From: Deltaproteobacteria bacterium
GTDB lineage: Bacteria; Myxococcota_A; UBA796; UBA2385
Assembly: GCA_016845285.1 (NCBI GenBank)
Contig: JAERSX010000558.1
Span: forward strand, 1 to 7,056
Length of the DNA stretch: 7,056 nucleotides
Direction: 5' to 3'
Shown here: one piece after another, positions 1-5,464 of the stretch
Layout: each line of letters begins with the position of its first letter
Position numbering within the stretch: position 1 is the stretch's first letter
Made by a program: the position numbers and the translations under genes
Notes under the pieces: model-generated
Told to the model about the DNA's origin: nothing
Databases searched by the model: none
What the model saw: only the letters and a program-made list of their open reading frames with translations

Positions 1-1083
1 GGCGTGCAATGTGCGCTGAGCAGCTGGGGCTGAGTGCCTCGGGAGCAGCAGGCCGAGCCCCGAAGGTCGGAGCCATGCGCTGAGCGGGGTTTCCGGAAGA
101 ATGTCGATGACATCGGGGATCATGGCGGACTCCATGCCGCCGCCGACCACACTCAGGAGCGCGACGGGCTGAGCCTGGACCCCGTTCGGCAGGGGGGCGT
201 GCCGGTTTCGCAGATCGACCAGGGCGGTGGCACCGCTGTCGTCCCAGCGGAGCTCGCGAACGTGGGTGCCCTCGGGCACGATGGCGTCGAGGGGGCCCTG
301 CCAGAGCTCGAGCTGCTGGTCGGCCACGATGGCCACCGGTGCTGAAGGGATCGGACCGGGAGGCAGACGGGTGCCGGACCCCGTCGGAGAGGCGGTGGCG
401 GTGGCGTGCAGCTGGACGCCCATGGCCTGGGCCTGGGCCACCGCTTCGGCCTGCAGCACCTTTGCGCCGGCCTGGGTCATGGCCGCGGCGGCGTCCAGGG
501 GCAGGGTGCCCATGCGCCGGGCGCCGGGGACCACCCGTGGATCGGCGGTGTAGACCCCGTCGACGTCCGAGCAGAGCTCGCACCAGGCGGCGCCGAGGGC
601 TGCGGCCAGGACCACCGCGGTGGTGTCGGAGCCCCCTCGGCCCAAGGTGGTGACCTCGCGGGTGCGGCTCACCCCCTGGAAGCCCGCCACGATGGCCACC
701 TTGCCGGCGTCGAGGGCCTCGCGGATGCGATGGGGGCGCACCTCGAGGACCTTGGCGTTCACGTGCTGTTCGTCGGTGATGATGCCCGACTGGCTGCCGG
801 TGAAGGATGCAGCGGGCACGCCCAGATCGTGGATGGCCATGGCCAGCAGCGTCATGCTCACTCGCTCACCCACGCTGATGAGCAGGTCGAGCTCCCGGCG
901 TCGTGGCGCGGGGCTCACCTCTTTGGCCAGACCGAGCAGCTCGCTGGTCGTGTTGCCCATGGCCGAGACCACGACGACCACCTGGTGCCCGGCAGCCACG
1001 GTGTCGGCCACCCTGGCGGCCACCTGCTTGACACGGGCCACGTCCGCCACAGACGAGCCACCGTACTTCTGCACCACGAGCAT
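1..1083 (-). CDS. lysC: Aspartate kinase (LysC-type), C-terminal end cut off by the window edge
   Basis: Aspartate kinase phosphorylates L-aspartate with ATP, the first cytoplasmic step toward lysine, threonine, methionine and diaminopimelate. 361 codons are visible from an ATG at 1083 with no stop before the edge. The protein opens with the family signature MLVVQKYGGSSVADVARVK (catalytic Lys6), followed by VSAMGNTT, SVGERVSMTL (Glu73), GRGGSDTTA (148-156) and SDVDGVYTADPRVVPGARRM (172-191). The kinase domain ends near GTRL (237-240). The first, ACT1-like stretch (about 249-301) is short and poorly matched. A second ACT-like segment begins at VALLSVVGGGM (307-317), and the last visible residues (about 353-361) resemble the usual end of the family. 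About 73 residues separate GTRL from the SVVGGGM strand, against roughly 100 in well-known LysC proteins, so feedback control may differ. The start matches the family N-terminus, although no good Shine-Dalgarno is seen. Divergent from the gene at 1154. Enzyme identity is very secure; the lysC symbol follows the stand-alone kinase-ACT-ACT layout. Confidence 0.96.
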   Translation of the reverse strand, partial: MLVVQKYGGSSVADVARVKQVAARVADTVAAGHQVVVVVSAMGNTTSELLGLAKEVSPAPRRRELDLLISVGERVSMTLLAMAIHDLGVPAASFTGSQSGIITDEQHVNAKVLEVRPHRIREALDAGKVAIVAGFQGVSRTREVTTLGRGGSDTTAVVLAAALGAAWCELCSDVDGVYTADPRVVPGARRMGTLPLDAAAAMTQAGAKVLQAEAVAQAQAMGVQLHATATASPTGSGTRLPPGPIPSAPVAIVADQQLELWQGPLDAIVPEGTHVRELRWDDSGATALVDLRNRHAPLPNGVQAQPVALLSVVGGGMESAMIPDVIDILPETPLSAWLRPSGLGLLLPRHSAPAAQRTLHA

Positions 1084-1144
1084 GGGGGCGGCTAACCGCG
1101 CGGCGCCTCATCCACCCAGCCGTCCTGTCTGTAGCATGCGCCTC

Positions 1145-1150
1145 GGAGGG
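1145..1150 (+). promoter_or_regulatory. Ribosome binding site deciding the start at 1154
   Basis: GGAGGG sits 3 nt before the ATG at 1154. It lies between two in-frame ATGs (1136 and 1154) that both begin the same 9-base repeat CATGCGCCT (1135-1143 and 1153-1161). Only the downstream ATG can use this site, which favours 1154. The spacing is shorter than the usual 5-9 nt. Confidence 0.55.
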
Positions 1151-1153
1151 CCC

Positions 1154-1696
1154 ATGCGCCTGAGCATCGTGCACACCTGGGACGGCCAGCCCGTCGATCA
1201 CACCGAGCACGTGCACTGGCGGCTGGTGCTGGAGCCTGAGCACCTGCGGGTGAAGGTGGACGCCCAGCGCTTCGGAGATCCTCCGCCGGACCATCCCCCT
1301 GGCAGCACGCCGCGGCTCTGGGAGCACGAGGTGGTCGAGCTCTTCATCCAGGGCAGCGACGGTCGCTACCTGGAGCTGGAGATGGGCCCTGGGGGCCACT
1401 ACCTGTGTCTGCTCCTCGAGGGGGTGCGACGGGTCGCTGCCAGCGATCTACCCGTGGACTACGAGGTCTCCGATGGTCGCTGGCCAGGTCGCTGGAGCGG
1501 GACCGCGCGGGTCTCTCGGGCGCTGCTCCCGCCTCCGCCGTACCGCATCAACTGCGCCGCGATCCGAGGGACGGGCGCTTCTCGCCGCTACCTCATGTGG
1601 GCGCCAGCGCCCGGGCCGGCTCCCGACTTCCACCGCCTGGATGCCTTCCAGCCGGTCGCGTTGCCTGAGGTGCCCGAGGGGCCCGAGGAGGGCTGA
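1154..1696 (+). CDS. UPF0462/C4orf33-like protein with predicted CBM9-like beta-sandwich fold
   Basis: A 180-residue protein without signal peptide or membrane segment, so probably cytoplasmic. It resembles the UPF0462 (C4orf33) family, best known from animals: WDGQPVDH at 9-16, LWEHEVVELFI at 55-65, YLELEMGPGGHYLCLLLEG at 72-90 and PDFHRLDAFQPVAL at 157-170 are the landmarks I recognise. The alternating strands and the W-E-VE-F pattern suggest a CBM9/DOMON-like beta-sandwich, which often binds sugars or other small ligands. No biochemical role is established, and no catalytic residues are evident. The ATG at 1154 was chosen because GGAGGG lies at 1145-1150, although the 3-nt spacing is tight. 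An in-frame ATG at 1136 would add six residues but has no Shine-Dalgarno. The gene runs divergently from lysC and ends tail-to-tail with the operon to its right. The open frame continues upstream over lysC, but that part is antisense shadow. Family assignment is from memory of conserved motifs. Confidence 0.78.
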   Translation: MRLSIVHTWDGQPVDHTEHVHWRLVLEPEHLRVKVDAQRFGDPPPDHPPGSTPRLWEHEVVELFIQGSDGRYLELEMGPGGHYLCLLLEGVRRVAASDLPVDYEVSDGRWPGRWSGTARVSRALLPPPPYRINCAAIRGTGASRRYLMWAPAPGPAPDFHRLDAFQPVALPEVPEGPEEG

Positions 1697-1699
1697 TCA
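1694..1699. other. TGATCA palindrome supplying both convergent stop codons
   Basis: The six-base palindrome TGATCA gives TGA to the plus-strand gene (1694-1696) and, read on the other strand, TGA to the operon (1699-1697). The two coding regions therefore abut with no intergenic base, and no hairpin terminator can fit between them. Termination for both must lie inside the opposing gene or depend on Rho. Confidence 0.9.
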
Positions 1700-2509
1700 G
1701 CGGAGCAGCAGGTCGTCGAAGAGCAGCTCGTTGGGACCGCGGACCTCGCTGTGGAAGGCGGTGACGTCGCGTAGCTCCAGCATGACGAGCTCGCCGGTGG
1801 GGGGGGTCTCCCTGGCGAAGGGGGCATCGGCGCGGATGAGTTCGGCCACGGTGAGGTCGACGGCGGTCCAGTCCAGTGGGGGCACCTCGATGACGGGCGA
1901 GGTCCAGCGGCGACCCTGGGTGTCGTGGAAGAGGATGCGGAGCCACGTGGGTTGTTCGGCCGACCAGACGAAGAGCTGCAGTCGGGTCGGTGCGATGGCG
2001 TCCGGACTCAGCGGCATGGCGATGAAGTCATCGCGGCCCGGCGTCACCTCGACCTGCCAGGCCAGGGCCATTCCGCCGGGCGCGTCGGCCTCCACCGTGC
2101 GCAGGTCGTCGAGATCGCCCTGTGGCCACCCGCGGATCCAGGGGCCGGTGCCCTCGGAGAAGTCGAGGGAAAGGGGCAACGCGGTCACCTCGAGGGCCGC
2201 GCGATCGAGCTCGGCGATGAAGCTGCGGGCGTGGTCGTGGGTGCCTGGGTGGTTGGTGGCCTCGAGGAGCGCCGCACGTGCTCGCTCCGGCTGCCCCTGC
2301 ATCACCCGCTCTCGTGCCAGCCAGTAGCTGACCTCGCCGCGGATGGGGTCGTCGTCGGGCAGGAAGGCCAGACCGGTCTCGTAGATGTCGATGGCCGCGG
2401 AGGGGTCGCGGTCCATGGCCGCGGCCAGCCGGGCGTCGTAGAGCGAGGCCCACATCTCCGGGCCCGAGGCCAGGGCCCCGGCACCGGCGAGGAGCAGCCC
2501 CGCCAGCAC
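1697..2509 (-). CDS. Exported protein with TPR-like helices and C-terminal jelly-roll (CBM/CIA30-like) domain
   Basis: A 270-residue protein, third gene of the two-component operon. Residues 1-14 (MLAGLLLAGAGALA) form a short hydrophobic leader ending in ALA before SG, consistent with signal peptidase I export. It lacks the usual basic n-region, so a membrane anchor or non-canonical leader is possible. Residues about 20-108 are helical with TPR character (AIDIYETGLAFLPDDDP; then RGEVSYWLARERVMQGQPERARAALLEA in two parts). Residues about 112-270 look like a jelly-roll beta-sandwich: LDFSEGTGPW opens it, RLQLFVWS and WLRILFHDTQG lie in the core, and it ends in LLFDDLLLR, as carbohydrate-binding CBM11/CIA30-type domains often do. 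No enzyme motif is visible. The start is GTG at 2509, directly after the TGA of the response regulator (TGAGTG), with AAGGAG 6 nt upstream, so translation is probably coupled. Its ligand is unknown; an envelope accessory or output protein of the two-component system is inferred. Confidence 0.8.
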   Translation of the reverse strand: MLAGLLLAGAGALASGPEMWASLYDARLAAAMDRDPSAAIDIYETGLAFLPDDDPIRGEVSYWLARERVMQGQPERARAALLEATNHPGTHDHARSFIAELDRAALEVTALPLSLDFSEGTGPWIRGWPQGDLDDLRTVEADAPGGMALAWQVEVTPGRDDFIAMPLSPDAIAPTRLQLFVWSAEQPTWLRILFHDTQGRRWTSPVIEVPPLDWTAVDLTVAELIRADAPFARETPPTGELVMLELRDVTAFHSEVRGPNELLFDDLLLR

Positions 2510-3211
2510 TCAGCTCTCCTTGCCGATGAACTGGTAGCCCACGCCGTGCAGGGTCTCGATGAAGATGGGCGTCTGGGCGTTGTCGCGGAGCTTCTTGCGC
2601 ACGGTGAGCACGTGGGTGTCGACGGTGCGGGTGGCGATGCCCGACTTGTAGCCCCACACCTTCTTGAGCAGCTCCTCGCGCGAGAGGATGCGGCCGCGGT
2701 TGCTCAGGAAGAAGTGGAGCAGGTCGCGCTCTCGGTTGCTGAGCTTCTCGGTCTTGTCGGGGTGGACGACGGCGTACTGGTCGAGGTCGACGGTGGTGGT
2801 GCCGAAGCGGAAGATGGAGCGTGCACCGCCAGCTCGCCGCAGCCGAGCCTCGACCCGTGCCTTGAGCTCGAGGAGCGAGAAGGGCTTGGTCATGTAGTCG
2901 TCGGCGCCCAGCTCGAAGCCCACGAGCTTGTCCTGCTCGGTGGTGCGGGCCGTGAGGAAGATGACGGGGCGATCGAAGCCGGTCTCCCGCAGGGCCTTGC
3001 AGATCTCGTAGCCGTCCATGGCGTCCACGCCGGCGGGCCCCTCTTGGAGCATCACGTCGAGGATGGCGATGTCGGGCTTGTAGCGGTCGGCGAGCTCGAG
3101 GGCGTCGGTGCCGGTGCGTGCGCCCCAGACCTCGTGACCCTCCTTCGTGAAGAACTTGATGAGGGTGTCGAGGACGGCTTGCTCGTCTTCTACGAAGAGG
3201 ATGCGGGCCAT
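2510..3211 (-). CDS. OmpR/PhoB-family response regulator
   Basis: A 233-residue cytoplasmic DNA-binding response regulator, normal length for the family. The receiver domain (about 1-120) carries the acidic pair Glu8-Asp9, phospho-acceptor Asp52 in AILDVML, Thr87 in IFLTART, and Lys109 in YMTKPF. The C-terminal winged helix (about 135-233) shows LSNRERDLLHFFLSNRGR, ILSREELLKKVWG, the recognition helix RTVDTHVLTVRKKLR and the ending ETLHGVGYQFIG. Oddity: after LDVMLQ, where most members continue directly into PxMDG, there is an insertion of about eight residues (EGPAGVDA, 57-64) before MDGY. It lengthens the loop after the phosphorylation site. The ATG at 3211 lies 3 nt past the kinase stop, with GGAG 8 nt upstream. 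The cognate kinase is surely the gene just upstream. Target genes are not identifiable here; OmpR-type proteins usually bind direct repeats, and none was found upstream of the operon. Confidence 0.97.
   Translation of the reverse strand: MARILFVEDEQAVLDTLIKFFTKEGHEVWGARTGTDALELADRYKPDIAILDVMLQEGPAGVDAMDGYEICKALRETGFDRPVIFLTARTTEQDKLVGFELGADDYMTKPFSLLELKARVEARLRRAGGARSIFRFGTTTVDLDQYAVVHPDKTEKLSNRERDLLHFFLSNRGRILSREELLKKVWGYKSGIATRTVDTHVLTVRKKLRDNAQTPIFIETLHGVGYQFIGKES
2516..2521 (-). promoter_or_regulatory. Ribosome binding site for the GTG start at 2509
   Basis: AAGGAG on the minus strand lies inside the last codons of the response regulator, 6 nt before GTG at 2509. It supports a separate translation start directly after the TGA, rather than a fused protein, and implies translational coupling. 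Confidence 0.75.
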
Positions 3212-3214
3212 GAT

Positions 3215-5350
3215 TCAGTCTCCAGAGGGATCAGAGGTGCGGGCGGGGCCCCGGAAGATGCCGGTGCTCTCTTCGTGGTGTGGGGTCACCGGTAGACGGA
3301 GGGTAAACGTGCTGCCGCGCCCAGGGCGGGACTGCACACCGATCTGACCACCGTGGGCGTCCATGATGTATTTGGTGATGGTCAAGCCGATGCCAGTGCC
3401 CTTCCGACGTCGAGTCAGCGAGTCGGAGCTGCGGAAGAAGGGCTCGAAGATACGACGCAGGTCGTGTGGTGGGATGCCGATTCCATTGTCGGAGATGGCG
3501 ATCTCCACGCAGCGGTCGAGGTTGATGTCGTCGACGAGGCGTGCGGTGACGCCGATGCGACCGTGCTCAGCCGAGTATTTTGCGGCGTTGCTGACGAGGT
3601 TGATGACGCACTGAGCGATGGCGTCGGCGTCGTGGTGGACTTCGGGTAGCTCGGGGGGCAGCTGGAGATCGAGCTCCTTGTCCTGGAGCTCTTGAGCCGA
3701 GGCCACGCTGTCGATGGCGCGGTACACCGTGTCGATGAGATCGCCGGGGCGCAGGGTGTACGACTTGGCGCCGCGCTCGATGGCTGCGAAGTCGAGCACG
3801 TTGTCGACCAGCCGGCTGAGCCGCTCGCTCTCCCGGACGATGGCGACGTAGGCCTGCTCTCGTTCCTCCTCCGTCTCCGCCAGGCCGAGCATCAGCTCTT
3901 CTCCCTTGAGGCGGATCTGGGTGATGGGGCTGCGCAGCTCGTGGCTCACGTTCGCGGCGAAGTCGGTCTTCATGCCGGCCACGTCGAGCTCACGCTTCAC
4001 GAGGGTGGCGGACAGCACCACACCCACGCTGATGGTGAAGACCGCGATACCGACCATGATGATGCGCAGGCTTCGCTTTCGCGACTGGGCGTCCTTGAGC
4101 GAGCTCAGGTCCTTGGCCACCACGACGATGGCGTGGCCTGTGAGCCAAGGGCCCAGCGAGCGGCGCTCCATCCAGTCGACGGGGGCAGCGGTCTCGGGGG
4201 ACACGAGGAAGGCGGCCACGTTGGCGTCTGGCAGCACGGTGCCGCGGGCGTTGGCCTTGAGAGAGTCCTCCAGCGCACCGCGGTCGAGTGCGAAGGCGTA
4301 GAGGTCGCCGGCCCACCAGGTCAGGGTCCACAGCGCCCGGGTGCCCGTGCGCCACTGGAACTCGCCGGGCCGCACCCGTCCCACCCGTCCCGTCACGGCA
4401 TCCAGCTCGGGCAGCAGCTCGCTGGCCCAGTACAGGAGCTCGGTGCGCTCGGCCACGCGGTCGCGCATCCGGTTGACCTGGAGCTGCGGGCCCGTGGGCG
4501 GGAACTTGGACAGGGCGCGGCGGGCGATGGCGGCCTCGCTTCCGTCGCCGATGACCCAGCGTCGCCTCAGCAGATCGTCGACCAGCGCTTGCAGGGCCCG
4601 GGTGCCTTGCTCGGTGTCTCTTGCCAGCAGCAGCTCCGCGCTCTCCAGGCGCACCAGATCGGAGATGCGGATGCCCCAGGGGTCGTGGACCTCTCCCAGC
4701 TCCAAGGAGATCTGCGCCAGCTCGCTCATGGCGTCGCGCTGTCGACCCGCCGCCGCGAGCATGCGGGCCCGATCGAAGCCGGCGCGACCACGGACGGAGG
4801 CGGGGTGCCGGCCGCGGGCGACCTGCCCGTACATGCGGGCGACCTGCATGGGGTCCTCGCCGGCGAGCTCCGCGGCCACGGCGGCGCGCATCTCGGGGAT
4901 GACGAGATCGTCGAGGGTGGGCTCGAGGGTCTCCCCCATGCGGAAGGGCTCGAGGAGCTCGCCGTCGGCGGAGAAGCGAAGGGCGACCAGGAGCTGTCGG
5001 TGGAGCTCCTTGGGGCTCTCCAGGGGGCTGCGACCGGCTTCGAGCCGGTTGACGATGTTGTCCTCGAAGGAGATGAGGCTGCGCTCCACATCGGCGGTGA
5101 AGGCCGTGGCCACGCCTTCCGCTTCCCGCTGCACCTCCGCCATCACCTCGATCTCTTCACTGCGGATCGACGCGATGCCGAAGTAGGCCAGCAGGAGGCT
5201 CGGCAAGAGGATGGTGGCGGCGAAGATGGCCACGAAGCGCAGCACGTTGCGGAGGTGGAGTGCCTGCTCCAGGGCGCGGGCCTCCCCGCGACCCCGCGCG
5301 AGCATTCGCCGGAGTGCCACCAGCACCAGCGAGCGGGACCGAACCACCAC
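3215..5350 (-). CDS. Membrane sensor histidine kinase with large TPR-like extracytoplasmic region
   Basis: A 711-residue inner-membrane sensor kinase that autophosphorylates and should pass phosphate to the response regulator downstream. TM1 is about 37-58 (FVAIFAATILLPSLLLAYF) and TM2 about 428-450 (IIMVGIAVFTISVGVVLSA). They enclose some 370 residues predicted to lie outside the cytoplasm. The middle of this region (about 150-260) is rich in amphipathic helices of TPR character, for example GFDRARMLAAAGRQRDAM. The core is complete: H-box FAANVSHELRSPIT (His470), N-box NLVSNAAKYS (Asn588), G1 DNGIGIP (621-627), F-box IFEPFF (634-639), G2 GTGIGLTI (651-658). Only about 20 residues separate TM2 from His470, so there is no HAMP domain. 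A polar tail (688-711) follows the catalytic domain. The longest start is GTG 5350, but the best promoter would begin the transcript there, making it leaderless. ATG 5305 (residue 16) is an alternative. Kinase-first gene order is less common than regulator-first. Stimulus unknown. Confidence 0.95.
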   Translation of the reverse strand: MVVRSRSLVLVALRRMLARGRGEARALEQALHLRNVLRFVAIFAATILLPSLLLAYFGIASIRSEEIEVMAEVQREAEGVATAFTADVERSLISFEDNIVNRLEAGRSPLESPKELHRQLLVALRFSADGELLEPFRMGETLEPTLDDLVIPEMRAAVAAELAGEDPMQVARMYGQVARGRHPASVRGRAGFDRARMLAAAGRQRDAMSELAQISLELGEVHDPWGIRISDLVRLESAELLLARDTEQGTRALQALVDDLLRRRWVIGDGSEAAIARRALSKFPPTGPQLQVNRMRDRVAERTELLYWASELLPELDAVTGRVGRVRPGEFQWRTGTRALWTLTWWAGDLYAFALDRGALEDSLKANARGTVLPDANVAAFLVSPETAAPVDWMERRSLGPWLTGHAIVVVAKDLSSLKDAQSRKRSLRIIMVGIAVFTISVGVVLSATLVKRELDVAGMKTDFAANVSHELRSPITQIRLKGEELMLGLAETEEEREQAYVAIVRESERLSRLVDNVLDFAAIERGAKSYTLRPGDLIDTVYRAIDSVASAQELQDKELDLQLPPELPEVHHDADAIAQCVINLVSNAAKYSAEHGRIGVTARLVDDINLDRCVEIAISDNGIGIPPHDLRRIFEPFFRSSDSLTRRRKGTGIGLTITKYIMDAHGGQIGVQSRPGRGSTFTLRLPVTPHHEESTGIFRGPARTSDPSGD
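3220..3223 (-). promoter_or_regulatory. Ribosome binding site for the response regulator start at 3211
   Basis: GGAG in TGGAGACTGAATCATG lies 8 nt before the ATG and just inside the kinase 3' end. It fixes the start at 3211 and again suggests coupled translation. Confidence 0.7.
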
Positions 5351-5356
5351 GGGCGC

Positions 5357-5387
5357 ATTGTACGGGTGGCGCCACCCGTGTGGTCAA
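5357..5387 (-). promoter_or_regulatory. Candidate sigma70-type promoter of the two-component operon (19-nt spacer)
   Basis: On the minus strand, TTGACC (5387-5382, 5 of 6 to consensus) and TACAAT (5362-5357, 5 of 6) are separated by 19 nt. In a genome this GC-rich, two such matches in the right order just before a gene are unlikely by chance. The expected transcription start is about 5350, at the annotated GTG. The spacer is 2 nt longer than optimal and is filled by a perfect palindrome, an arrangement typical of promoters under MerR-family activators. Confidence 0.6.
5362..5379. promoter_or_regulatory. Perfect 18-bp palindrome, candidate operator
   Basis: ACGGGTGGC and GCCACCCGT form an uninterrupted 18-bp inverted repeat. 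It lies between the -35 and -10 elements of the operon promoter and takes in the first base of the -10. There is no T-tract, and it sits upstream of the predicted transcript, so it is not a terminator. A dimeric DNA-binding regulator is the likely user; none is encoded in the window. Confidence 0.6.
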
Positions 5388-5464
5388 GGTGTGGGCCCCC
5401 GAGGACATCGGTGAGAAGGGGCCGAGCGGCGGGCTATGCTGCCTTGGGCCCCGCGGAGGACGAG
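5388..5464 (+). promoter_or_regulatory. Leader region of the TPR gene with ribosome binding site and weak promoter candidate
   Basis: This is the half of the divergent spacer facing the plus-strand gene. GGAGGA at 5455-5460 lies 4 nt before the ATG at 5465 and is a clear Shine-Dalgarno. TATGCT (5435-5440) with GTGAGA (5411-5416), 18 nt apart, is a weak sigma70-like candidate that would give a leader of about 18 nt. The short inverted repeat GGGGCC/GGCCCC (5418-5423 and 5447-5452) flanks that -10 and may be chance. The operator palindrome lies about 55 nt upstream of the predicted start and could affect both directions. Confidence 0.35.

Noticed and set aside
406..1095. Plus-strand open frame of 229 codons, His/Gly rich
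   Set aside because: Mirror of lysC on the other strand; the minus-strand frame carries every aspartate kinase motif.
1088..1099. GCGG-CTAA-CCGC hairpin upstream of lysC, considered as terminator or attenuator
   Set aside because: Only a 4-bp stem, with no T-tract and no leader peptide; within chance in GC-rich DNA.
620..1153. Upstream extension of the UPF0462-like gene to a start at 620
   Set aside because: This part is antisense to the lysC catalytic domain, and the Ser/Thr/Arg-rich translation has no family match. The Shine-Dalgarno at 1145 and the family N-terminus support 1154.
1925..3295. Long plus-strand open frame of 456 codons over the response regulator and its neighbour
   Set aside because: Antisense to two well-supported genes. 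Its composition (Glu, Val, Gly, Leu runs) is what the complement of GC-rich coding sequence gives, and no domain motif is present.
4341..5186. Plus-strand open frame of 281 codons, Ser/Arg rich
   Set aside because: Fully antisense to the histidine kinase, whose domains and membrane segments are clear; no ribosome binding site or motif.
5362..5379. Reading the 18-bp palindrome as an intrinsic terminator
   Set aside because: No run of T follows on either strand, and no gene ends there; both neighbours start from this region.
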